A stretch of 64,000 bases of DNA from Ctena decussata (Eukaryota; Mollusca; Bivalvia; Lucinida; Lucinidae), in assembly GCA_963989385.1 (NCBI GenBank), contig OZ022506.1, positions 8,392,841 to 8,456,840 on the forward strand, in the 5' to 3' direction. The notes below the pieces were generated by a model. The model made no database searches and was not told the origin of the DNA. It saw nothing but the letters and a program-made list of their open reading frames with translations. Below, piece after piece: positions 13,401 to 28,400 of the stretch; the first letter of the stretch is position 1, and each line of letters opens with the position of its first letter. The position numbers and the translations under genes are program-made.

Positions 13401-16400
13401 TTTTTTCGGCCTTTTCATTTTTTTTTTTTAAAAGGGAAACAAGTTTTTTAACTTGTGATTTTTTTTATTGTCTTCACGGTTGATGAAGCCCTTCTCAAAT
13501 GGGGCCAGCTCTTACAGGAAAGAATTTGCTCCTATACAGGCTACACAGGAGCAAATTCTTTCCTGTAAGAGCTGGCCCCAATCCCAAAGGGGGGTAAATA
13601 TGAAAATGGCAGAGTTGCTTGACTTGTCCGAGTATTAGAGGTGCAACGATTCACTTCGATGCATCGAAAATCCGGTTCACATGGGCCGATTCGATTCCGA
13701 TAACAACTCCACTAATTTCGATTCACAATCCCCCGCATGGGCCCTCAATTAAAACGGAAGTCCGTGTTTTAGACCCGCTCTTAATATTATAACGCTGTTT
13801 ATAACGTAACGTACGATTGGTCAGTAATAATTAGGTCATCCAATCAATACGGGTGTTTCGTTTCCTTATCGGTAGGGTTATCAAAATGGCGTCTAACGAT
13901 GACCAGATGACTCGCAGAAACCTGTGCTCAAAGATGCACCCAAAGATAAATAGAAGTGTAAAATATAACAAAATAAAGTGATAAAAATGATGAATTAAGG
14001 TAGCATAAAATCAATCATGAATCGAATCGATCGAATCGAGGTGTCTGAAATCGAAATCGAATCGAATCGGTCGTTGGGTGAATCGTTGCAGCTCTACCGA
14101 GTATTTGGAGCAGTTCCAGTAATATGAACCTAACTTTTGCTGAGAGGTATAGCTATACCTGATTGGTCTTACAGTATAGGGTCATCATTGTTGATTGACC
14201 AGTTAACAGACCAGTGACCTATGGTACAGCCATAAATCAAGACAGCTGTTTGAAGTGAAATAGTCTTTAATGGCTATCAGAAGATCTATTAGCAGTTCAC
14301 TTCTTTCATCTTTAAAATTTGCTGGTTTTGCATTTAAACCCAACCCTTAGAATTCTGGACAACAAATGGCATGAAGATCACCCTATACCTACTGCATGCC
14401 TGCCCCACCAGGGCCCTTAACTAATGAACAAGGCACTCCAACATAATCGTAACCCCACCCCACAGATACAGTACATGCGTATGCATCTTTGATTCTGATG
14501 TTTGACTGTTGACAATGTTTTTAAGAGGGTAATGTGAGGGCAAGGTACAGATGCAAGTCTAACAATTTTTCTAACTACATGTTCTCCAGTTCTCTCCAAT
14601 AGAAAGACACCGCAGATACACTGTGTACATGTGAATGCATCTTTGATTCTGATGTTTGAATGTTGACTCTGTATGACGGTATTAATGTGAGGGCAATCTA
14701 ACAATTTTTCATACTAGTCAAGTTCTCTCAGAGAAGGATAGACAGAAAGACAATTTAAAGACAAACTGAGTACAGACAGAGTACATACAAACTGAGACAC
14801 AGACAGACAGACAGACAGACAAATGTATGTACACAATATATACATAAAGAAAACCAGATTTCACAGAGAGCAGCAGTATTCATACAGATCAGGGGGATTA
14901 AAAGATCTTCACAATTTTATGACACTCCTCTGTTGCCTTCTTCCATGGTTTGTCTTACATTTTATGTAGTCCAATAAGCCCTGATTCTTGTGAGAAAGAG
15001 TAATTCCTCAATTCCAGCCATAAAACATGACATCTATACCATTACATTTTGATTATACAGTGAGTCTAATATCTTTGAAGCATACTAAAACCTCAGTGAA
15101 GTTTTCTATGTGCGCTACGGTGCGAGAGAAGTGGCCTTACAGAATATGGAAACACAGCAGACTGAAATCAGACTGCACATCCGTGCAGTCTGACAAGAGT
15201 CTTCTCTGTTTGCAGACAAAATCTACGGCTCCTGAGAAATATATACAAGTTAACTCAAGGAATCTTGATTGACATTTTAAAAATCTGCCGGCTGATTTGG
15301 GTTTTGCCTGTTTGACCATGCTGAAATGTACGCATTCTCACGTCGTTCCTCATATAGACAAAGGCAATAATAAAGCATCCATTAGCAGATTAATGCTGCA
15401 GGGACATCATGGCATTGTTGTTGAGAATCAGGTTTCATTATAAACAGGCCCCAAAATATGGTAATTTTTCATTTTAGACAAAACTTCTGGAGCCATAACT
15501 TATTTTTTTTTATTTCTCAATAAAAACATACAATCTGATGCCTCGTCATAACTGCCCTCCATGAGGTGGTTCTAAAGCTGTGTCGTTACGCATGTTTTTA
15601 TGCAGAATGAAAAGAACTGTCTAAGAATTGTCTTCAAAATCCACACCTAATCTGGAGCTCCTGATATGGAATCAAGTTTCATTAGAAAGTGCCTATCTTC
15701 CTTTTTGTGCATCAAACAATATTAAAAGTACTTGTTCTAAACAGAGCTTCATTTAAGACAAAAATCTGGGGAGAAAAATCCACATATTTTATCTTCAATA
15801 CTTTTGGACAACAAATCTGGGGTGCAAACTCCTCATATTTTGTCTTTCATAGTTTGGGACACAAACTTAATTTTATACTTTATGACTGATGAATGACTAG
15901 GCTGTTTTACTTCTTTTAAACATTATTTCATTTATGTCAGAATGATGAGAGGGATATTATGAAAGGGCTCTGTGCAAAGAGGCTCTGTGCAATTAATGAG
16001 TGAGTGAACTCGGGTTCAATGTTCCACCAGCAACTAGGTCATACGGTGATGGGACCTTGGCACAAGTCTCATCCAAAAGATCACAAAGCACAGGATTGAT
16101 CTTGGGACCTCTGGATTGGTACTCAAGCATGTTATCCACTACACTACCGCCGCTCCTCTGTACAATTAAGGGCCATTCAAGTTTCAGATAGCCTCCCACC
16201 TTAAGCAGAACTCAAATCCCTGACGCCAAGTTAGGTCTGTTAACCACTCTGCCATGATGCCCAAATGATCCAAATAACAACTCACAAATGGAGAAGTTCG
16301 AAAAAATATTACAGATAACTTTTTGTCTAAAAGCTTATTTAGAATCCTACTTCTGATAACAACACTTATCAATTTATAATCTTCAACCGAATTCCATGTA

Positions 16401-19400
16401 CCCTCAACATTTGGACAGCCTGTCTGCGCAAACAGTGTAGACCAGGAGCAGTCTGATCTGGGTCTACACTTTTTGCCATTCTGTTATAACTATTTTTACC
16501 CATCAACCAACAGTCAAATCAGTTTTAAATTCCGAATACTATAATGATAATTGGTTAAAACAAGGGTGTCTCAATATTTTAAACAACAATGGTAATATTG
16601 GGATTCACTTCCAACTCAGACATTGTATTTTGTGTTTTTATTGAGAAGAAATTGATTGATCTTGCTGTAGATTATACAAACTAATCACAAAATGACAAAA
16701 TCAGGACTTCATACTGATTGAACAAGCACAAAACTCAGCCATTTAGTTCTTAATGCACATACAATGGCTCCTATTATATATACAGACTGTATAGTTCATA
16801 TGCAAAATTGCTGGAACTGGGTTGATGGATCTCTTTTAAACACACACTGATCAGACAGTTTAGTCTGTGTCTTGTGTGTATTTCAATTCTCATAACAATG
16901 TTTCCCCCACACCTTAGCAGAATGTATCCATAGCAGCAGTAACGGGGTGCTGTTCGTCCGTACTTTTAGTCTGTGTCCAATCTGTTTTCCATAGTTATAC
17001 ACATTTTTGTTTGCCTCTAAAAAGTAGGATAAACCTGTGGCCATTGGGTCAGCAGGTGTTAGTGGCTGACCATATCTTGGGAACAGTATATGAAATAGGG
17101 AGTCCATCTCTCTCATTTTGCTGCTTTTAACCTTCCCTGATTCGAACAAGGTATCTGGCCCAATAGGGATTCAAATTTGTGACCTTCTGCACCATAGCCA
17201 AACACTTACAATCACTTGTCCGCAATACGTTTTTGATGGAAGGGTGACTTGGCATATCAGGACAATGGGATGGCTCTGTGCAATGAAGTTCCATTTACTG
17301 ATTCGGACAGAATCTCACCTCCAGCAGGACCCCTTGATCCAAAGTAGAGAGTGCTAGCCAAACAGCAACTGCTTACAGCATCTTCTAATGCAACAATGTG
17401 AAGAGATAGTTTGACAGAAAAGTCGGGGTGGGACTGCAGATAAAGTGTGCAGTTCTACTGAAGACTGGGCCCTGATACCTCTAAAATGCAAAGCTGTATA
17501 GCAGTAATCACTAAGTTGAAACGTACAGAAAGAAGACAGTAATTGTAAGACCTCACACACACAACAAAACATTAAAGTTGATAGGATACATTAGTTATTT
17601 CATAAGTAAACAAATAATATTTTCTGGAGTATAGTTTTGCAACATCTTGTCACTCAACAGCTATCTGTGATGCACATGTTTGAATGCTTGCCCAAATATT
17701 TCACATAACTTCAACAAGAAATGTAGTACTACAGAGGTTGTAAATGTTAACCCTTTGATCTTAGTTTATTTCTGTAGTAGGTAAGGATAGTTTGTTACCA
17801 TTTTACTACAGACTGGACAAGATAAATGACCTTTAATTGTTCACATTTTAAGGTCAAGGCAAGGATTTCATTTTTGACACCATGTCCATTTGCAATTCAG
17901 ACTGACAAACATAACCTGTCTGTATAAACAATGTATGTATGATGGATAGCTTGCGATTTCTCATCCTTTTTAACAGTATTTCAGTTATATCAAGACAATG
18001 GGAGGGTGATAATGAAATGCTGAGTGCAACAGAATCCTGTTTACGGGTTGGAAAGATTTCTGCCTCCAGTGATCTTGAACCCGTGACCGCTAGATCAGCA
18101 GACCAGCACTTAACTTACTGAGCTACCGAGGCTCCTGGATTTACTGGGACTGAGTAATTCAATCAACCCTTCTCAAAGCAATGGTGTACCTCTAAATTTC
18201 CTATCTCTTAGGCTGATCTTAGTGAGACAATCTGCCCAGCCCAAAACACAGCCAAGCATAGGTCGAATTTTACAGAACCAAGCAAAGGTTAAACTGACAT
18301 TGACGAACTATGCTGTTGTACTCGGAAGCAGCCAATCAGTGTGCTTTATTTTGAGTTTGAGAAAGTACTCAAGTTTTATAACTTCGGGGCCAGGATAAAT
18401 CCATTTGTTCTATCAACAGAAGACAAACAGTGCAGATCCTGATCAGACAACTCCAGTCAAGATCTTAGGCATTTGTGTCTCAATATAGAGAATTCTGGCA
18501 CTAATTCCAACTTGCTTTAATTCCAACAAAACATCAATAACTTTGTATATATTTTATGATCTTATCCTGAGAGAAAAATTCCAGGCTAATTGCTAGTGAA
18601 ACAGAGCTCTAGCTAAGAAGGAGTATTTGGTGATAATTAAGGATAATTTTTGTTAGTTCTGCATAAAAACATATGTTGTGACCCCTCATCTGAACCGTCT
18701 CGACGAGACGGTTCATATGAGGGGTCACAACATATGGTTTAAATGAGAAGTAAAGAAAATTATCCTTCAGTTATCATCAAATACCCCTCTTATCTAGAGC
18801 TCTGTGAAAAGTGCAAACAACTTGAAAGCTACGACACCAAACAGGAAAACATCCTATGTCAGAAGTGAACAGCTACAACACATATCAAGCTGCGTGGTCC
18901 GCAAGTCTGATCATCAAAACACTCTCCATTTTGAAAAGGACAGCTCTCGGAATCTTTCCAAATCCTCACTGACCACCTTTATTGATGTGCAGGCTGATAA
19001 GTTAAAGAATCTGCAATTTGTAAATGCCTGAGACCATCTTTTCTCACTGCCCTGTACCCTCAGAAGATGCACTTTTAACCATGGTTGAAATCAACATCAT
19101 GCCAAAAACCTGTCATATATAACTGATGCTAAGCAATTCTTAGATTCTTAACAGGAGTCTGTCAGTGCAAAACACAATCCCAAATTGAACAGTAATACAC
19201 CTGAAATTGCTGTATTTTGCTGTATTTTCACAAGAAAATACCTGAGCAAACACTGTAGACCCTGATCAGACTGCTCCTAGAGGAGCAGTCTGATCAGGCT
19301 CTACATGGTTTGCTATAAGCATATAAATCAAAAGATTTCCCACAGCACTGTGGCCCTAGGGGCAGTTGGTTAGAAGCCCAATTTGTCTGGGCAATAGCAT

Positions 19401-22400
19401 ATAAAGACAAAGCCCAACCCTCTCCTTTTGCTGCCATTAACCTTCACTGATTCAGTCAGGAACCATGTGTAACTGTTGGGTGGATAGAACTCTCGGTCCT
19501 ATGCCTGTTGGCATTTAAACCCACAACCTTCCGCACCATAGCCAAGAACTCCAACCACTCGACTATGGTGCTTCTGACAAGGCAAATGGATTAGTCCAAT
19601 TTTGGGAATGGAAGTGTCTATTTCAGAAATTAGCGGAGTAAGGTGTATGTCAGTAATTTATTATGGTGAAGGGGATATATGGTTCCAATGATCTTTGGAA
19701 TTGTGCTAGAACATAGTAACAAGGTGCTTTGTGCAGATGCTGTCCGCACACTCAGACCAGACTGCATGGATTCACCACCCCATGCCATGAATCAACCATG
19801 CCACCCAAACTGTCTGCACTCATCATGCATCAGCCCTGAGTAATCCAGGTCTGGCTACTCTGTAAGGACACACAGACCAGTAGGCATCTTCACTGTCTTA
19901 AAATATATAAACTAACAGAGCTCTAGATAAGAGGGCGTATTTGGTGATAATTAGGGATAATTTTTGTTAATTCTGCATAAAAACATATGTTGTGACCCCT
20001 CATCTGAACCGTCTCTACGAGACGGTTCAGATGAGGGGTCACAACATATGGTTTCAATGAGAAATAAGAAAAATTATCCATAATTATCACTTAAATACCC
20101 CCTCTTATCTAGAGCTCTGCATAGGCACCTTCTCTGACATACCAGCTCAGATGTGTCTTTATTGCAGAGTGTTGCGTGACTGTAATATTTTCTGAGCAAT
20201 TTTATGGAAAATAATCTATATGCATGCATTTTATGCTCATCAAAGAACAGACTAATGAAGATTTGAACTCTCAGGATGCACTGTTAAACAATAAGCCTTG
20301 CATTTCACTTTGATCAAACATTTTAAGTCCATGACCTTTATCTGGAGGTCATGCATAGGAAGTCTTAAATTAACACTTTACCCAAATCATACAATGCACT
20401 AGCAGACACAGAACATCATAATGACGTCGTACTGACGTCAATGCGACGTTATGACGTCGCATCAATGTCAGTATGATGTCATTACAATGTCATGTGCCCA
20501 CTGGGCAGATGCTGACCAAGACCAGACTCAGTCTGTGCTCTCATTTTAGCCAGCTAAAAAGCAATAATACTGACACACACCAACCAATCCTCAAACTTTT
20601 GTTCATGCAAAAATAATACAGCTCATGTTTACAAGCACCCCAGAATAGAAAATCTTAGCTGTATTATGCACCAATGTGGTTACTCAAAAATAAGTTATGC
20701 CAAACGATGAAAATTCAACCCACATACCAAGTTATTTTCTATGCAAGTATTTTAATGAGCTTAAAAATGTTAATTTGTCCCAGCATTATGATACATATGA
20801 GAACTGTTATGGGAAAAGGTATCTTTAAATGGCAACTATGGGTTATGTGCAGGTGCAAAAGTTTCCATCATTGCCAAAATGTTTAGTTCTTTTTTTTTTC
20901 CTTCTTTCGGTAAATTAGGTACAAGCAAAAAGCATCTTTCCTTCTGACAGAATACAAGTGTTTCCCATCATTGGCATTGAGCGGCATCAATAAAAAGGAC
21001 CTCAAACAGGAGCAAGCAGCAAATGTTATACTCAGCATGCACCACTCAACATTGGGATTTTGCGAATTTTTTTCCTGCTGACTCAAGATTTATGGATTAT
21101 GGAGAACATGAAAGACTCCGATCAGCCTGCACAAATGTGCAGGCTGTTCTGAGTCTTTCATGCCCCCCCCCCCCCAACATACACCCACACACACAAAGTT
21201 CCATATGGTACCTTAACAAGCTATACCTCACAAATCATGACACTTTTCATGCTTATCATGACTAAAGCAGGTGCTACCAACAGTATTTACATCCAGGAAA
21301 CATGCACATATGCATAATACACCGCACAGCTGGTGCAAGTTTCCCTGCAATAATCATATTGTGGCTGCCGGATCAATATTATTTTGGTCATAACAACATT
21401 GAGACTGTCCATGCATGCTCAGAGGCATGTCTCCAGAGCTCCCAATAAGGTGGAATTTTGAGGACAATTCTGGGATAATTTTTCTTACTTCTCCGTGAAA
21501 ATGTAAGTGGAAACACTCATAAGAACCGTCTCTTCGAAAGGATTCTAGTGAGGGGTTATACCATATGTTTTTATGCAGAAATCTGCAAAAAAATTATCCC
21601 TAAATTATCCCAAATATCTCTTCTTATCTGGAGTCCTCAAATTTGTTTATTCCATTATTCCAATCTTGTGGCATGTCAACATCTTCAAGGCTATTCTTCT
21701 TTTAGAAAATTTCATGGGGAATTCTGAAGTTCTGCCTCAGACATGAAGCTTCCTCTGAAAGCGGTCTCCTCTTGTCACTTTCTATACATTGTATCTATCT
21801 TTTTCATATAAACAAGTTCAATCCCATTTTTAGTTCAGCACATAGGACTGTAACTGGACAAAAATCTGGCAGAGTGATCAGATCCTTTCTCCATTTACTG
21901 GGACAGAAGGGAAGTAGGGCAAAGCAATGAAACTTCTGACAAAAGGCATTCCCTGATATTGGCCTATGTGCTATGCTTGCAGTGGATTTTGGAAGGGGAA
22001 TGCTCTTGTCTACCCTATTTTCTTACATTGAAATAGACTGAAATACTATCTCCAAGGACTGTCACGAAAAATCTAGCTCTGACCAATCTACATTGTTTGA
22101 ACAGGCCATAAAGTATTCTCCCCATTCTCACAAACTAGTGACACATGACTAAGTTTCTATGGTCAAGCCAAGGGCAGTCAAGAAAAAGATATGCCAACAA
22201 CAACAATATTATACTTACACAACAAATCTGTGAGTTTCTTTAAAAAGGTTGGCGGCCTCCACAATCTTGTGGTTCCGTTCCATGGCACAACCACTCTGTA
22301 TAAAACACAGGGTGGCCTCCAGATACAAAATGCTCTGTGGTAAACCAGATTCCTGAAATAATTGTAAAATGGGAAATATTTCTCAAATTAAGGTGTGGGG

Positions 22401-25400
22401 GTGTACCACCATGTTTTTCTGCTATTTAACAGAAGGGAACAACTTTTCTTACATACCGGATGAGGATATCTGTGTGTTTCCCCTACAACTATTATCTCAC
22501 CCATGTTATCTCACTCAGGACTGGATAAAAATCACGAGCATCCAACGTGTTGCTTGTTTTGGATTGTAAAGTGACGTCGGCATTTTAAATGATGAGGCCA
22601 GGAAAATGGCAAAATGACATCAGTTTTTGCATGCCAGATGTTGATGTAAAGAACCGAATGGCAATCGTTGAAAGCTGCGCCTTCTATCAAAATCAAATAG
22701 AAACCTCTCAAGCACTAAAATTACACATTTTAAGTTCTAATTCTAAAGTTAAAACAAAATGTGGTGTGCAAGAAAAAGTATCTTTCATGGGTGTGAGCTG
22801 AGGTATGGATAGAAAAAATCTGTCACCAGGGTCACTGGCTTAGGTGTTGATAGCAAAATCCGTCACTGGGGATCACTGTTCAGCATCACCTTATGACAGA
22901 TATTTGAGCCGCGACGCGACAAAACCAACAATGTGGTTGTGCGCCCAGCGCAGACTCAGATCAGCCTGGGCATCCGCCCAGTCTGATCAGAGTCTTTGCT
23001 GTCCGCATGGATGTAGTTTAGGCCCTAAGCTACCCTTTGAGCACTTAACGAAGAGTCTGATCAAATTTGGCGGATGCCCAGGCTGATCTGAGTCTGCGCT
23101 GGGCGCACAACCACATTTTTGGTTTTGTCGCATCGTGGCTCATTTAAAATGTGACTTCCTGTTTGCCTCCCTGATGACAAAGCCTTTCCAAAAGGACCAA
23201 ATTCTCTCCTTTAGGAGTTGACTGCTACTGAGAAGGGAGGCAAAAAAAAAGAAAATGGCAGAGTTGCTTCCCATGAAAGTGTACTCTAACTCCACTAAAA
23301 AAAAAATTTTAACTTTGATGATGCTCCATACAAAATTTCAGCCATGTGAGAGTTTAAGATATGGGAAGAAAAATCTCTCTAGATGGTCACTGTTTGGAAT
23401 CACAAGGCTTGCAAAATGGCAAACAATGATCTGATCCTGAGGAAACCATTTTCTATCTACACCTCATTCCAATGATACATGTTTTTTCTCACATACCATT
23501 TGACTGACAAGGTTACATTTTACTCATACAACTCACTTAAATGCATAACTGTTGCATCTTCTTGATTTTTTTTTTTTTTTTTTTTTTCAGCAATAAGTGG
23601 TAGTGCTTCTTGCACACAATGCATCTGAAAATGTAACAGCTTGTTACTTAATAATATTGTTAGTTTTGAAATAGAATTTCACAGAACTCTGTGTCCTATA
23701 CCACATCCACAACTAAAGCAGAAAACTGGACAGAAGTTTAGGCTTCAAATGCTGGAAAAGCAACACCTAGTCTGGGCCCAGTTGTTGTCTCCATTGTGAC
23801 TACTCACAAGGGAGACAACAACTGGGCCAAGACTGACTTGGAAATGTGGTTTCATCAACAGTTCTACTATGTCAGTCACGATCTCAAGATTTTTTGTTTC
23901 TTCTGAAAGAAGAAATTCCAGCTGGTGTACTCACCATTGCATCAGCTTGATGTTTGAATTCCTTAGCTCTCATGTGGTACACAGTGGCATCCTCCAACCT
24001 GAGAAGTATACAAAAATACTTTGACTTGATTGAGAACAGTGACAAGATGGATGTATAACTTGGTTTGTTTGTTTGATTTGATGTTTAACGTCCACGGTAA
24101 ACAACTATGGTCATGTCGGGATGGTCAGTTAACCTAACAACACTATTCCTGGGCAGGCTTAGACCTCCTAAACACTTAACCAGTACTTAGTGCACATACT
24201 TTCAACTGCCCTTCTTGATTCAGCGGAAGGAGAAACGAAAGTATGTGGCCAGACCGGGTTTCGAACCCAGGACCTCTGACTTATGTCAGGTGCCCTACCG
24301 ATTGCGCTACGCGGCCCGGCACAGCTTGGTCTGAGCATTAGCTTTATCATATGAGCCACATCACGTGATTTCCAACAATGTGGCATTGGGGACAAGCAAA
24401 GATTCTGATCAGACTGCACAGAGCCTTTGCTTGTCACATCAGTCATGTATGGAAGTGACTCAAGCCATAGAGCCAACAGTAAGGTCTGTGATTACCCTGT
24501 ATAAATAAGAAGGATGATCTGAATTTGCCACATTGTTGGAAATCACATGTTGTGGCTCATATACAAGGTACATTTCAATAGATTTGGTTTAAACATATTC
24601 TATTCAGAAAAATACATATGTTCATGACAATTAACAGCAATAAATTAACAGCAATGTTATAAAGATAAACACAGCATCAGAATGCATTTGGATTCGAACC
24701 TTAAAGTTTACAGTGACTGTATGATTTAGGGGATATGTCCTTGAAAAATATTTCAGGAGATATTTATAGCAAAACTGCACCGAAGCCCTTGAAAATAATT
24801 TTAGGAAAATAGCATCAAAGTCAGCTTTTTTTGTGTGCCATTACCATAAAACATTGCATGTGCAGGAAATGTAATAAAACAACTGCAAAAATGAGCTCTT
24901 CTGGAAAACTGAAAATGTTTTTTTTTTTCTTGTTTTATCACTGAAAACAGGCTCTCATCTGAAGCCATTTTAATCAATCAAATTGTTTTACCTTAAATAC
25001 CCTAAACATCTGGAAAGAAAGGGCTTAACAAATTTTGTAGACCCAGATCAGATTGCTATAGACTAACCTGGATCTGCATTGATTGCCCTATTTGCCAGTT
25101 TACCTATCATTCTTTGCTATGATCGAGGATTTGTTCAATTAGATTACCGTAATTAGAATACTTATAACAGTGTCACAATTTTCAGAATAATTATGGCAAG
25201 AAAACAGGTGAGTTGCTGCACTTGGTTAAACTTCACAAAACATGAGCTGTTTATAAACATTACTACATGATCTTGAGGAGGTTCCTTCATAGTAAACTGT
25301 TGTGAACAGCAAACTCAAATCAGCCTGCACACCCATGCAGTCTGGTCAGAGTATTTGCCAGTTGTGCTCATTTTTGTAACCCTGATTAATAGCTCTGACA

Positions 25401-28400
25401 GACTGCACAAAACTTGTAATAACCTATGATTTATATAATTTAGCATGGTAGCTAAGGAACTTTTAACCATGTTGGGACTCATATGAAGTGATGTCAGTAT
25501 GAATAAGTCATGCTGTTTTTCTTATTATCTTTCATTTCCTTTAGATTCACAGAAGTGGATTCTTGACAATAAAGATACTGATCAGACTGTATGGCCACTC
25601 AGGCTAACTAAAGATTTCAGTGCTGCACATGCTATTATACAACCACTTTCCTCCTGGAACGGCCCATTTTATGAGAAAAGATCATCAGGCAATGTGACAA
25701 TTGTTTCAATAAATGGTTGTGAACTTTATAGACTATCCCAACCAGTGCAAATTAAAATATTTTACCACAGTGACCCTTGTAAAGAAAGCACCTGATGAGC
25801 AAATAGTGCAGACCCAGATCAGACTGCTCCCTAGGAGCAGTCTGATCAGGATCTTCACTATTTGCCATTCTGCCAGCATTTTTTCACATAATGCCGCAGG
25901 GTGAATACTGTTTTATTTACCAATTACAGTAAAAGGTTGATGTGTCCTTATATTTTTTAAAATTACCGCAAAAAGGAAATTGAGGTTGATCAATTATTCT
26001 TCGTGAGATCTTATATCATAAACTTTTTTTTTGTATTCTTATTCATTAATCATTACTACATGCACTGGAGCACGGCATCAGGAAATTCTACCTTCACACT
26101 TTTGTACATTTCAAGCAATCACACCATTTCACATGTTTGACCATTTATGTCACGTGGCTCGATATTCACAATACAGTTTCTAAAATACATTTCGTTCCTG
26201 AGAAACTGCCAGTTCATTAAAGGCCTTGACCAATCAGCATTGAAACTGTCATTTTGCTACATCTTGACTGATTTATAGGCATTGGTATACGTGAATAATG
26301 GCATGGAAATAAATCTTGTCTAACAAAATTGTACCAGCTTTAAAATTTTATGCATTTTCATACATGTCACCATATTGTTAAATAAATGGCATGCCCCTAT
26401 TTTCGAACCACTTCCTGAGGCCTCACAACATATGAGCACTCGAACCATAATTATTTGAGCCGCGACACGAGAAAACCAACAATGTGGTTGAGCCCCCAGC
26501 CCAGACTCAAATCAGCCTGGACATCCGCCCAGTCTGATCAGACTCTTCGCTAAGCGCTTAAAGGGTAGCTAAGGGTCTAAGCTACGTCCATGCGGACAGC
26601 GAAGACTCTGATCAGACTGGGCGGATGCCCAGGCTGATCTGAGTCTGCGCTGGCCGTACAACCACATTGTTGGTTTTGTCGTGTCGCGGCTCATTTAGCT
26701 CTAAGATGGGAGTTTCCCCCTTAAAAAATGACATCCATTATCCAAAGAAAATGGGGTTTTACCCTCCAATAAAACCCCCCAAATATAGATGTCTAATGAG
26801 ATAAACCTAGTTTTTTGGTGTGCTCTTGGACGGTCAAGTCATTTCTTATAACCAAATAAATATAGTAAGTCTCTATGTGAAGAATGAAAAGAAATTATCT
26901 GTGAATTATATCAGGGAATGCTGTAAGACACAGTGGTATGTCCACCCAACAAAGACTCTGATCAGCTTGTGCATTTGCCCATTCTGATTAGTCTTCACTT
27001 CAGTCCGCATGGTGCTAGCTTAGACCCTTTGCTACTCTATAAGCTTAAGCAAAGACTCTGATCAGACTGGTCGGATGCCCAGGCTGATCTGAGTCTTTGC
27101 TGGGAGTACATGCCATTTTGTTGGTTTCATCACGTCACAGCCCATTTATAGTGAGTATCTATGATTTCCACGCCCCTATGAAGTTTTAATTATGACTGTT
27201 CTCATTTGAAAAAATGGTACTGAGTATTCACAATGACTTTTTCAGTGACCCACTGACTTTTATCATGACATACAAATATACAAACATCATTTTATAAATG
27301 TGTGACATCAAATAAAGTGTCTTTTCACCAATCAAATCACAAATGATCAAAAATATACAATCTTCATAGTGCATTGATATTAAAAACTAACAGCCTGACG
27401 CCAACCAAACATTTCTGACCTCAAACCAGATTCGCTGTGACGTGATATCTGAATTTTGCAAATAGCGTTTATGTAAAATATTCTATTGTCTTCAAAGAAA
27501 GATGAAGATGTTTAAGAGTAGGTGACATTATACATGTTAGGCTAGGTCAACCACAAAGATAAATACTACAAGGGCCTTAAATATTTGGATACCTCTATTC
27601 AAATTAGAGAATTAATTTGAGCCACGACAATACAAAACCAACAAAGTGGCTGGTGCGCCAAGCGATGACTCAGATCAGACTGGGCATCCACCCAGTCTGA
27701 TCAGAGTCTTCAATGTCTGCATGGAGCAAGCTTAGACCCTTAGCTACCCTATAAGCACTCACCGAAGACTCTGATCAGACTGGGTAGATTCCTAGGTTGA
27801 TCTGAGTCTTCCCTTGGCACAGTCACCACTTTGTTGGTTTTGTCGTGTCGCGGCTCATTTAACTCTCTACACTGACAAACAGAGCAGACAATGAGCAGGC
27901 CTGTTACCCCATTTTTTGTCTCTTTACATAAACAATGTCTTCACCTGGTCATGTTGACAGGACATTTTATATTTACCTTGCTTCTGCTCTTAATCAACAA
28001 ACAACACATACTATCATAAACTTGACAGCTTTTTTTTTCTTTTTTTTTGCATCACCTACTGCTATTTATCAAATCTGAAACAACAATAAATCTCCTACAC
28101 AAGGCCTAGTTTGAGACATACCATGGCCATGGGTTAACCTATTTAAATATGCCAGGGGCCTGAGCCAGAGACCGTGATAATTCTCAATATGAACCAAATA
28201 TGAAAAGAATCTGACATACCCTTACAATGAGCAATCAAAAAGCTTTGCATAAAAGTTGACCAGCAGACAAACAACTGGATGGCTGGACATGGGAACCAAG
28301 GCGATGACGCTAAAATTATGGACACCTGAAAGTTGGACAACTATTGTTTGAAAATTCCTAGAAAGTGAATTTTACACAAAATAATGCATCCAAATGATGC

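Noticed and set aside
24242..24319. Possible tRNA gene (good T-arm) on the minus strand
   Set aside because: The acceptor stem does not pair well and the sequence runs straight into a SINE body with a typical tail.
24168..24476. 102-codon minus-strand frame
   Set aside because: Runs through SINE type D and an F7 relic.
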